The position numbers were made by a program, and so were the translations under genes. From Halomonas sp. QHL1 (GTDB taxonomy: Bacteria; Pseudomonadota; Gammaproteobacteria; Pseudomonadales; Halomonadaceae), in the NCBI RefSeq assembly GCF_001882345.1, contig NZ_MINL01000001.1, positions 2,503,705 to 2,567,704 of the forward strand: a stretch of DNA of 64,000 bases, written 5' to 3'. The notes under the pieces were generated by a model. The model searched no databases and was not told the origin of the DNA. It saw only the letters and a program-made list of their open reading frames with translations. This document shows positions 27,178-34,740 of this stretch, one piece after another; positions within the stretch are counted from its first letter, which is position 1; each line of letters starts with the position of its first letter.

Positions 27178-27909
27178 TTATAGAGCGTCAAGCCACTCGT
27201 GTGCCGCCTCCAACAACCGATAGCGACGCTCGGGGCGTCCTACATCACCATAGCCCAGCTCGGCACTCACCGCCTGCTCGGCGACTAAAAACTCTAAATA
27301 ACGGCGAGCGGTTGAGCGGCTGGCCCCCATAGTGCGTGCCATCTGCATGGCGGTAAGGGAGTCGGGAGCCTCGGCCAGGGCATCAATCACCCGGCGCAGC
27401 GTCAGCCGATCAATTCCTTTGGGCAGAGTTTGGGGCTTAGCACGCGACGTCTCGCCAGGCTTCAAGCGTGCCAGCACGGAATCTAGTTCGTCTTGGTTCA
27501 TCTCGGCCCGGTTGGCCAACGCCTCACGCTCGCGACGAAAGCGGGCCAGCATTTGCGCCATCCGAGCGGCTTCGATCGGCTTGATAAGGTAGTCGAATAC
27601 CCCGCCACGCAGCGCTTCGCTGATGGTTTCCACTTCCCTTGCGGCGGTGACCATGACGATATCCACATGCACGTAGTCGCGGCGAATCGCCCATAGCAAC
27701 TCCAAGCCTTCAACATCGGGAAGGTAAGCGTCGAGCAAAATCAGTTGGATGCTCGCAGCCTGCTCCGCCATGATCGCCTTGGCTTCACTGCCGTTGCGGG
27801 CCATACCTACCACATAAAAACCGTCGCTCTGTTCAATAAAGGCTCTGTGAATATCAGCAATGCGAAAATCGTCTTCAACGACCAAAATGCCGTACTGCCC
27901 ATCTGACAT
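27178..27909 (-). CDS. Response regulator, CitB/DcuR family
   Basis: Regulator of 243 residues. Receiver domain (about 1-125) with acidic pocket VVEDD at 10-14, phosphoacceptor Asp60 in LLDAYLPD and Lys in YLIKPI; C-terminal winged helix (about 175-240) with the MARTMGASRSTARRYLEFLV recognition helix typical of CitB/DcuR/DctR regulators. Start placed at ATG 27909, where GGGGAG precedes at five bases; the upstream open frame reads into the kinase gene. It lies ten bases after the kinase stop. Probably activates tctCBA in response to carboxylate. Confidence 0.93.
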   Translation of the reverse strand: MSDGQYGILVVEDDFRIADIHRAFIEQSDGFYVVGMARNGSEAKAIMAEQAASIQLILLDAYLPDVEGLELLWAIRRDYVHVDIVMVTAAREVETISEALRGGVFDYLIKPIEAARMAQMLARFRREREALANRAEMNQDELDSVLARLKPGETSRAKPQTLPKGIDRLTLRRVIDALAEAPDSLTAMQMARTMGASRSTARRYLEFLVAEQAVSAELGYGDVGRPERRYRLLEAAHEWLDAL

Positions 27910-27919
27910 TGCGCTCCCC

Positions 27920-29710
27920 CTAGTCGTTGCGGTTGTTGAGATTATTGTAGGTATTGATATGGCGACTGTTATTAAGCGCATTCTTGGACTGTTTTTGGTT
28001 TGGCTGCGCGCACAGCGAGCGGTCAAGCACCGCAATAAAGCATGCGCCGCCCAGCTCGCTCTCTTCCAGGGTCACGGCGCCGCCGTGCTGACGGCAGAGC
28101 CTGGCAACCAACGCCAGGCCAATGCCCTGGTGCTTACCGGTTTTGGTCGAAAAGCCTTCCTGGAAAATCGACTCTGCGAACTGGGCAGGTACCCCAGGGC
28201 CGTTGTCTTCCACTTCGATCAACAGCTGCTCCCCCAAATCGGTGAAAAACAGGCGTACTTGGGGCTCCTTACTCGGCCCATTCAGCGCTGCGTGGCAGGC
28301 GTTGTCCAGTAAGTTACCCACCACGCTCATCATCACCTCTTGGCCTGTCGGCGTTAGCGGGCAAGAAAGCGAGCTTTGCTCGTCAATTTCCAGCGCCACG
28401 CCGAGCTCCTGCGCACGGGTAAGTTTACCCAGTAGCGTACCGCTAAGCACGGCATCGGCCACGTTGCGCATTAAAAAGCTCATCTGCGCCTGAGCGCGTT
28501 CGGTTTCCTGGTGGATAAGTGCCAAGGCTTCCTCAATACGCTCCAACTGCAGTAACCCGGAGATGGTGTAAAGCTTATTGGAGAACTCGTGGGCCTGGGC
28601 ACGCAGCATATCCACGTCGCGGCTGGCTTGGGTTAGCGCATGGGAGAGATCAACAATCTCACGACGACTGCGGAAAGTGGCCACCGCGCCCTCGATCTCG
28701 CCCTCGTGCAGAATCGGCACTCGGTTGACCACCACCGGGTGATCGCCCAGCCACATTTCCTGGTCGAACTCTTGCTCGCCGCGCCGGAGCACCTCCAGCA
28801 GCCGCGAATTAGGCACCACATCATGTATAGGCTGGCCAAGCAGCACATGATCATCAGTTAAATTGAGAAAGCGCCGCGCCTGCTGGTTGACCAAGGTAAT
28901 ATGGCCTTCGCGGTTAACCGCCAGAATGCCCTCGTGGATCGACTGCAAAATGGCCTCTTTCTCCATGGCCAATCGGGCAATTTCGTAGGGTTCTAGGCCT
29001 AAAATGACCTTTTTGAGGTGCTGCGACAGCCAGTAAGCACCGGCAAAGCCGAGACAAATCATCAACGCCACTAGCGCCCAGCCAAAGTTGTTGTAGCGGG
29101 CTACGTCCATGGCCACGCGATCCATCATAAAGCCGACAGAGACCAAGCCAATGATATTGCCCTCTTCGTCCCAAATGGGCGCTTTGCCACGAATGGCGGT
29201 GCCCAATGATCCGGTCGCCTCCGACACATAAAACTGACCATGAATCAGCGCCTGATCATTATCGCCCCCCACCATCGGCTGCCCAAGCCGTTCCGGCAGA
29301 GGGTGGGAGTAGCGGATACTTTGAGCGTTGCCCACGACGACATAGCGCGCCCCAGTCTCATGGCGAACTCGCTCCGCGAGGGGTTGAATAATGAAAGAGG
29401 GATCAGGAATTGCAAAGGCGTTGATAATTTGCGGCATCGACGCCACCGTTTTGGCCACTGCCAACGCACGCTCGCCCATCTGCTGGCTAATAATTTCCGC
29501 CTTGCGGTGATTGAGATAGGTGCCCTGTGCCAGTAGCATGCCTGCCAGCAATAGCCCGACTAACAGCATCACCTGAAGGCGAAAACTGCGTTTATACCAG
29601 CTGCGCCTTGCGCGGGTGCGGCGCCAGCGCTGCAGGTCGGCTAACGTTCGGGGGCGGGAAGCGCTCATAGATAGACTCGAAATGCGTGACCGCGCCATTA
29701 TGGCACGCAC
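27920..29710 (-). CDS. Sensor histidine kinase, CitA/DcuS family
   Basis: Membrane sensor of up to 596 residues. TM1 near 46-62, periplasmic PAS-like sensor domain (63-208), TM2 near 210-228, cytoplasmic PAS domain (about 250-350), H-box with phosphorylated His374 in AQAHEFSNKLYTISGLLQL, then an HATPase_c domain with NLLDNACHAAL, VEDNGPGVP and GFSTKTGKHQGIGLALV. This architecture is that of citrate, malate and fumarate sensors. The start is uncertain: ATGs at 29710, 29698 and 29668 are all in frame and none has a clear ribosome-binding site. Forms an operon with the response regulator. Confidence 0.92.
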   Translation of the reverse strand: MRAIMARSRISSLSMSASRPRTLADLQRWRRTRARRSWYKRSFRLQVMLLVGLLLAGMLLAQGTYLNHRKAEIISQQMGERALAVAKTVASMPQIINAFAIPDPSFIIQPLAERVRHETGARYVVVGNAQSIRYSHPLPERLGQPMVGGDNDQALIHGQFYVSEATGSLGTAIRGKAPIWDEEGNIIGLVSVGFMMDRVAMDVARYNNFGWALVALMICLGFAGAYWLSQHLKKVILGLEPYEIARLAMEKEAILQSIHEGILAVNREGHITLVNQQARRFLNLTDDHVLLGQPIHDVVPNSRLLEVLRRGEQEFDQEMWLGDHPVVVNRVPILHEGEIEGAVATFRSRREIVDLSHALTQASRDVDMLRAQAHEFSNKLYTISGLLQLERIEEALALIHQETERAQAQMSFLMRNVADAVLSGTLLGKLTRAQELGVALEIDEQSSLSCPLTPTGQEVMMSVVGNLLDNACHAALNGPSKEPQVRLFFTDLGEQLLIEVEDNGPGVPAQFAESIFQEGFSTKTGKHQGIGLALVARLCRQHGGAVTLEESELGGACFIAVLDRSLCAQPNQKQSKNALNNSRHINTYNNLNNRND

Positions 29711-29805
29711 CCGCCACGACGTTAATCGCCGTCACCCCAGAGTCATCGTTCGCTGATATTGTTCACTGATATACTGGCCCAGTGCCGAAACCAAGGAGGG
29801 ATGTA

Positions 29806-30552
29806 GTGGCGATTGTTCGATGGATACTCTTAATGGCCTGTTGGCCCCTATGGTTAACCGTGGCTTATGCCAACCCGTTCTATGCTCCACCGCCTCCCCA
29901 GGAAGATGCCCCCGTGTTCAGTGGCGATGCTGAGCTGGGCTTTACCCGCCTCTCAGGCAATACCAACAGCCAGACGCTGATTGGCAAAACGCTGCTGACA
30001 TGGCTATCCGGTAAATTCACCTATTCGCTGCGTGGTGAAGTGCGTAGCGTAAGCAAAGACGACGAAACCAGCGCCGAGCAGTACTTAGTCGCAGGACGCG
30101 AACGCTATGAACTGGATGGACCGCACTATCTGTTTGGGTTTGCCCGCTGGGAGAAGGATCGCTTTGCCGGTTACGACCAGCAGTTGACGGCAATTGGCGG
30201 CTATGGAAGACAGGTTTTAGACAACGACATGCATATTTTGTCGCTAGAGGCAGGGCCAGGCTATCGTCACGACCGACTGCGTGAGCACGGTGATTACCAA
30301 TTAGCGGTGGCTTATACCGCACTGGATTATCAGTGGTTTTTTTCTGACTACGCCGATATTCAGCAGGAAATGTCGTTTGAGTATACCGACCAAAACACCA
30401 CTTCACGGTCGCTTACAGCGCTTACTGCACGGCTCAATTCAAAGCTGTCGCTGCGCTTATCCCACGAGATCAAGCACAACTCCCAGCCGCCTGACGACAC
30501 CAGTGAACGCACCGACCACACCACCAGCGCGTCACTGCTTTACCGCTGGTGA
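29806..30552 (+). CDS. DUF481 family outer-membrane protein
   Basis: Predicted outer-membrane beta-barrel of 248 residues, YdiY-like. Signal peptide ends near VAYA-NPF (about residue 24), then a Pro-rich linker and regularly alternating strands such as GDAELGFTRLSGNTNSQTLIGKT and YSLRGEVRS, ending in an aromatic-terminated last strand (SASLLYRW). Starts at GTG 29806, five bases after AAGGAGGG; the longer frame would start before that site. Function of the family is unknown. Divergent from the kinase gene. Confidence 0.88.
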   Translation: MAIVRWILLMACWPLWLTVAYANPFYAPPPPQEDAPVFSGDAELGFTRLSGNTNSQTLIGKTLLTWLSGKFTYSLRGEVRSVSKDDETSAEQYLVAGRERYELDGPHYLFGFARWEKDRFAGYDQQLTAIGGYGRQVLDNDMHILSLEAGPGYRHDRLREHGDYQLAVAYTALDYQWFFSDYADIQQEMSFEYTDQNTTSRSLTALTARLNSKLSLRLSHEIKHNSQPPDDTSERTDHTTSASLLYRW

Positions 30553-30622
30553 GCTTAGCAATTCACACCTTCGCGCCAATAGTGTGCATATACACTCATA
30601 AAATGCACCAAGATAAAACATA

Positions 30623-30652
30623 TTAGACGTTGGTCTATATTGGAGGTATACT
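30623..30652 (+). promoter_or_regulatory. Possible sigma-70 promoter upstream of the BCCT gene
   Basis: TTAGAC, 18 bases, TATACT. The -10 box is one base from TATAAT; the -35 box is weak. A small dyad TAGAC-GTTG-GTCTA overlaps the -35 region. A terminator follows about 20 bases downstream of the -10 box and before the BCCT start codon. Confidence 0.4.
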
Positions 30653-30671
30653 ATTTCCAGTTTCCTGTCTT

Positions 30672-30700
30672 GCGCCATTCACTGAATGGCGCTTTTTTTT
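30672..30700 (+). terminator. Rho-independent terminator in front of the BCCT gene
   Basis: Perfect 9-bp stem GCGCCATTC / GAATGGCGC with a three-base loop and eight T residues. It is 120 bases after the DUF481 stop and 124 bases before the BCCT ATG. It either ends the DUF481 transcript or attenuates the BCCT leader. Confidence 0.9.
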
Positions 30701-30823
30701 ACCTGCAATTCCACTTGCTTCAATCACCAATTTTTTAACTTCCATTCGGCGTTAAACCGCTTAATGGCGCGCTTTGATAGGCTGTTATTTCAGCTCTCCC
30801 CCGCTCCCCATAAGGTATTTACC

Positions 30824-32377
30824 ATGACCCAACCCAGCCCCAACGCAGAGGGCTCCCAGCGGTTTTCGCTCGGCGATCCTATTGTACTGATCTTAAGTAT
30901 CGGCTTTATCGTCGCCTTTCTCGCGTTGTCGCTTTACGACGTAACTCTGGTAGCTGACAGCATCAGCGCTGGCTTCGCTTGGACCGCTTTAGTGTTAGGA
31001 AGTTACTTTCAACTGCTGCTACTACTGACGTTCTTTATTGCTATCGGCTTAGCGATGACCCCAGCCGCTAAAGCCAAAATCGGCAATTTAGATGCACCAG
31101 AAATGAGCACGTTTAAGTGGCTCTCCATCATTCTGTGTACGCTGCTAGCTGGCGGCGGGGTATTCTTTGCCGCCGGTGAGCCGGTATACCACTTTGTGGT
31201 AACGCCTCCCGCTTTTGATAGCGAAGCAGGTACCGCTGACGCCGTTTCCGGCGCCTTGGGGCAATCCTTTATGCACTGGGGCTTTATGGCTTGGGCAGTA
31301 CTGGGATCGTTGACGGCAGTGGTTCTCGCCCATGCGCACTACGTGAAAGGCCAGCCGCTTCAGCCCCGCACCCTGCTCTACCCCGTACTGGGTGAGCGAC
31401 TAATGCGCGGCCCGCTGGGCGGCATTGTCGACGCCTGCTGCGTGATTGCCCTGGTTGCGGGCACCGTGGGCCCGATTGGCTTTCTGGCCACTCAGGTCAG
31501 CTTCGGCCTGCATGAGCTGTTTGGCTTACCGGAAGGTTACCCCGGCCAGTTGATCATTCTTGCCGTACTCGGCAGCATCTACGTGCTCTCTTCCATGAGC
31601 GGTGTACACAAAGGCATTCAACTGCTTAGCCGCTTTAACGTGCTGTTGGCGTTGGCCATTGGCGCGGTCATTATGGTCTTTGGCCCGACGCTGTTTTTGG
31701 TCAATAGTTATGTTTCAGGCATGGGCGCGTATATCAGCGAATTCTTCACCATGGCGACCATGACCGCGGAAACCGCTCCGGCGTGGTGGATGCAGTGGTG
31801 GACAGTGTTCTTCTTTGCCTGGTTTATTGGCTATGCGCCGCTGATGGCAATTTTTGTGGCACGTATTTCCCGCGGTCGCAGCATCCGCGAAATGATCGTC
31901 GCGGTAGCGATTCTGGCGCCGATTGCCACCACCGTATGGTTTACCCTGCTCGGCGGCTCGGGCATTTATTATCAGCTCACCGGCGTTATTGATTTAGCCG
32001 AGGCGCTGAATAACTTTCAGTTTGATGTAGCCACCTTAACCGTTGCCCAGGCACTGCCCGGCGGGACCTGGATGGCTCTGGCGATCCTTCTTTTGACCAC
32101 TATTTTCGTTGCCACCACCGGCGACTCAATGAGCTATGCCATTGCGGTAGTGGGTGCGGGGCACGATAATCCGAGCCCGGTCATGCGAGCGTTTTGGGGG
32201 ATTGCCATGGCGCTGATGGCGGCGGTACTGCTGTATATGGGTGCAGGTCAGATTGGCGCGCTGCAGCAGTTCATTGTTATCACCGCGATTCCGGTGTCGT
32301 TGATTCTACTGCCGTCACTCTGGAATGGCCCGCAGGCGGCTTTCGCCATGGCCCGCGAACAGGGCATTATTGACTAA
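30824..32377 (+). CDS. BCCT family transporter, divergent
   Basis: Secondary transporter of 517 residues with about twelve membrane segments. The family frame is clear: FKWLSIILCTLLAGGGVFFAAGEPVYHF near residue 100 and WWTVFFFAWFIGYAPLMAIFVARISRGRSIREM near residue 325, followed by TTGDSMSYAIAV. The Trp-rich AWWISWxP-type box of betaine carriers reads AWFIGYAP here, so several aromatic residues that cage trimethylammonium are absent and the substrate may not be a betaine. Start at ATG 30824 with AAGG upstream; the longer frame begins inside a terminator hairpin. Convergent with flagellin, with no terminator in the 22-base gap. Confidence 0.87.
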   Translation: MTQPSPNAEGSQRFSLGDPIVLILSIGFIVAFLALSLYDVTLVADSISAGFAWTALVLGSYFQLLLLLTFFIAIGLAMTPAAKAKIGNLDAPEMSTFKWLSIILCTLLAGGGVFFAAGEPVYHFVVTPPAFDSEAGTADAVSGALGQSFMHWGFMAWAVLGSLTAVVLAHAHYVKGQPLQPRTLLYPVLGERLMRGPLGGIVDACCVIALVAGTVGPIGFLATQVSFGLHELFGLPEGYPGQLIILAVLGSIYVLSSMSGVHKGIQLLSRFNVLLALAIGAVIMVFGPTLFLVNSYVSGMGAYISEFFTMATMTAETAPAWWMQWWTVFFFAWFIGYAPLMAIFVARISRGRSIREMIVAVAILAPIATTVWFTLLGGSGIYYQLTGVIDLAEALNNFQFDVATLTVAQALPGGTWMALAILLLTTIFVATTGDSMSYAIAVVGAGHDNPSPVMRAFWGIAMALMAAVLLYMGAGQIGALQQFIVITAIPVSLILLPSLWNGPQAAFAMAREQGIID

Positions 32378-32399
32378 GCGCGCGGCTATATAGACTTTT

Positions 32400-33221
32400 C
32401 TACAGACCCTCCAGCAGGCGCAGAATCATCTGCGGCTGCTGGTTGGCCTGGGCCAGCATAGCGATGCCTGCTTGCTGAAGAATCTGTGCGCGAATAAGGT
32501 TGGAGACTTCCTTAGCATAATCGGCATCCTGAATGCGCGACCGGGCGGCGGAAGTATTAACGATGCTATTATTGAGGCCATCAATGACGCTCTCAAAGCG
32601 ATTCTGCACAGCACCCATATAGCTGCGCTGGCGATCCAACCGCTTGATCGCCTCATCCACTCTATCAATCGGTTTATCCGCCCCACCGACATCCTTGGTC
32701 ACGTTCAAACCATCAAGACCCAACCCCTGTAGATTCATGGCTTCAAAACGTACCGCGATGCTATCGCCAGCGTTAGCGCCCACCTGAATATTCAGAGACT
32801 TGGTGTCGTTAAGCAGCCCGATACCGTTGAAGTTACTCTGCACTGCCACACGGTCGATCTCATCCAAGCGTTGATCAATCTCTGCTTGGATAGAGGCAAG
32901 GTCTTCGGAAGAGTTGGTGCCGTTAGCCGCTTGTACGCTCAGCTCACGAATGCGCTGCAGGTTGTCGTTAATTTGATTGAGCGAGCCTTCCGCCGTCTGC
33001 ACCATGGAGATGCCATCATTGGTGTTGCGGATCGCCTGGGTCATACCTTTGATTTGCGCCGTCATACGATTGGCAATCGCCTGTCCGGCGGGGTCATCCT
33101 TGGCACTATTGATGCGTAGCCCAGAAGAGAGGCGCTGCATCGCAGTCTGCATAGCCTGCTGACTGCCGCGCAGATTATTCTGCACGGTAAGCGACATCAA
33201 ATTGGTGTTTAGGCTGAGCAC
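32400..33221 (-). CDS. fliC: Flagellin, short form
   Basis: Flagellar filament protein of 273 residues. It has the conserved N-terminal D0/D1 block (SLTVQNNL..., MQRLSSGLRINSAKDDPAGQAIANRM) and C-terminal block (AVQNRFESVIDGLNNSIVNTSAARSRIQDADYAKEVSNL, then QILQQAGIAMLAQANQQPQMIL) joined by only a short middle, so the variable D2/D3 domains are essentially missing. It starts at GTG, preceded by GGAGG at normal spacing. No flagellar assembly gene is near. A FliA-type promoter precedes it. Confidence 0.95.
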   Translation of the reverse strand: MLSLNTNLMSLTVQNNLRGSQQAMQTAMQRLSSGLRINSAKDDPAGQAIANRMTAQIKGMTQAIRNTNDGISMVQTAEGSLNQINDNLQRIRELSVQAANGTNSSEDLASIQAEIDQRLDEIDRVAVQSNFNGIGLLNDTKSLNIQVGANAGDSIAVRFEAMNLQGLGLDGLNVTKDVGGADKPIDRVDEAIKRLDRQRSYMGAVQNRFESVIDGLNNSIVNTSAARSRIQDADYAKEVSNLIRAQILQQAGIAMLAQANQQPQMILRLLEGL

Positions 33222-33274
33222 CGCGCGCCTCCGGGGAAGGTTAGCCCACCCACATTATGGCGGCTATAGCGTAA

Positions 33275-33301
33275 CTATCGGCCTAAACGCAAAAATCATT
33301 A
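33275..33301 (-). promoter_or_regulatory. FliA (sigma-28) promoter of flagellin
   Basis: Minus strand TAATGATT, 11 bases, GCCGATAG. The -10 box matches GCCGATAA at seven of eight bases and the spacing is exact; the -35 box is weaker. It lies about 54 bases before the GTG start. The -35 region overlaps the end of the HPPK-like gene. Confidence 0.8.
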
Positions 33302-33742
33302 GCGCTTTTGAGGTTCAAGAGAGCGGCCACTCCTCGCCAGCACTTCATCAACGGGCTTTTTCACATAGTTATGCTGGAAGTAGCCGTCATCAACGACCTC
33401 CCCATCCCACGCCACAATGTCTAGATCCATAGTACGTGGACCCGATTTAATCGCCCCCCGAACACGGCCCAAACGATCCTCGACGCTTTTTAGGTAAGCG
33501 CGAAACGCCTCATGTTCAAGCGGGGTACTCACCAACAGCGCGGCGTTTAAGAAATCGGGCTGCTGCTGGTAGCCCACCGGCGCTGTACGAATCGCGTTTG
33601 AACGTGCCAATAGCACGCACTCTCTGCTGATAATCTCAAGTGCTTGAGCGAAATAGTGGTCGGGGTCGATATTCGATCCCAATGAGATAAAACACTCATG
33701 GAGCTGGGCGGTATGCGTGGAAGGTAAAGACATGGGTGGCAT
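33299..33742 (-). CDS. HPPK-like (FolK family) protein, C-terminally short
   Basis: Protein of 147 residues related to the enzyme that pyrophosphorylates 6-hydroxymethyl-dihydropterin for folate synthesis. Seen: FISLGSNIDPDHYFAQAL, TAPVGYQQQPDFLNAALLV, and GPRTMDLDIVAWDGE with the metal-binding DxD. It differs from E. coli FolK as remembered: the flexible loop Trp before GPR is Ser (RGAIKSGPR), and after an aligned His the usual PHYDMKNRGFML block with its Arg is replaced and the last 20-30 residues are missing. It may be a divergent paralogue rather than the folate enzyme. Divergent neighbour of a FolM-like reductase. Confidence 0.8.
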   Translation of the reverse strand: MPPMSLPSTHTAQLHECFISLGSNIDPDHYFAQALEIISRECVLLARSNAIRTAPVGYQQQPDFLNAALLVSTPLEHEAFRAYLKSVEDRLGRVRGAIKSGPRTMDLDIVAWDGEVVDDGYFQHNYVKKPVDEVLARSGRSLEPQKR

Positions 33743-33909
33743 AGCGACATCCTATTCAAAGTGACGTCTTGTAGAACTACCCTGAAGTAGGGCATCTCCT
33801 TTAACACCTCCAAATCTAGCGCCTCGTGCAATCTTTGTATAAGTTATTGACAAACGCTGCACTCACGCAGAAAGTCTTCCTATACCAATAAAATAATAGG
33901 GAACACTAT

Positions 33910-34656
33910 ATGCACCAACATGCTGCTCTAGTAACCGGTGGGGCCACCCGCTTGGGGCGCTACTTTTGCGAAGCCCTGGCCGATGCGGGTTACGACATTG
34001 CGCTTCATGTTAATCGCTCCCGCGAAGAGGCCGAAGAAGTCGCCAGCGGTATCCGCGCTAAGAGGCGGGAGTGCGAGATTCTTTCTTGCGATTTCTTAAG
34101 CGATGAGCCAGACGATTTAATTCAGGCGGCAAAGCGGCGTTTTCCCGGGCTTAATCTACTCCTGAACAGTGCCTCTGCCTATGCGCCAGCGGTGATTGCC
34201 GAGACCGAACTGGCAATGCTGGAAACCCAGTTCCGGGTCAATATGTTTACCCCGCTGTTACTCACTCGCCACTTTGCCGAGGCGGTTGAAGAGGGCCAGG
34301 TTATCAATATCATCGATAACAAGGTGGCCTATCACCAGTATCCCTATGCAGCCTATTTGCTGTCGAAAAAGAGCCTGGCGGAGATGACCCGGATGGCGGC
34401 ACTTGAGTTCGCCCCGCGCATTCGCATTAACGGCATCGCCCCCGGCGTGGTGCTACCTGCTTCCCAGCGCACTAGCGACTATATTGAGTGGCGTATTGAA
34501 GGTATTCCACTGAAACGCCAGGGCGACCCCGAGCATCTTGTACAAGCTTTGCACTACTTATTGAACAACCCTTTTGTGGCGGGACAAATTCTGTTTGTGG
34601 ATGGCGGAGAATCAATCAACCTAGAGGGGCGCCACTCGGAAAACTATTCAGCTTAA
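33910..34656 (+). CDS. FolM-like dihydromonapterin/dihydrofolate reductase (SDR)
   Basis: SDR protein of 248 residues with the TGxxxRxG nucleotide motif (TGGATRLG at 9-16) that marks pteridine reductases and FolM, rather than the classical TGxxxGxG. An NSAS motif and the catalytic YLLSK (YxxxK) are present, with the C-terminal AGQILFVDGGESI. FolM enzymes reduce dihydromonapterin, and weakly dihydrofolate, with NADPH. It is divergent from the HPPK-like gene over a 167-base gap, so the pair is likely related to pterin metabolism. Confidence 0.85.
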   Translation: MHQHAALVTGGATRLGRYFCEALADAGYDIALHVNRSREEAEEVASGIRAKRRECEILSCDFLSDEPDDLIQAAKRRFPGLNLLLNSASAYAPAVIAETELAMLETQFRVNMFTPLLLTRHFAEAVEEGQVINIIDNKVAYHQYPYAAYLLSKKSLAEMTRMAALEFAPRIRINGIAPGVVLPASQRTSDYIEWRIEGIPLKRQGDPEHLVQALHYLLNNPFVAGQILFVDGGESINLEGRHSENYSA

Positions 34657-34675
34657 GACTACCTCTGCTTAAAAC

Positions 34676-34707
34676 GCAGCGGGGCCGCCCTAAGGCGACC
34701 CCGCTGC
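34676..34707. terminator. Terminator hairpin between folM-like gene and mscS
   Basis: GCAGCGGGGCCGCC pairs with GGCGACCCCGCTGC around a CTAA loop with a mismatch. It sits 20 bases after the reductase stop and serves convergent genes, but the flanking T-run is short, so termination strength is uncertain. Confidence 0.65.
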
Positions 34708-34740
34708 AACTTTGGAACAACACGTCATGATACTGACAAG

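Noticed and set aside
30686..30823. Longer start for the BCCT protein.
   Set aside because: The first codons would lie inside a terminator stem and there is no ribosome-binding site; ATG 30824 with AAGG is better.
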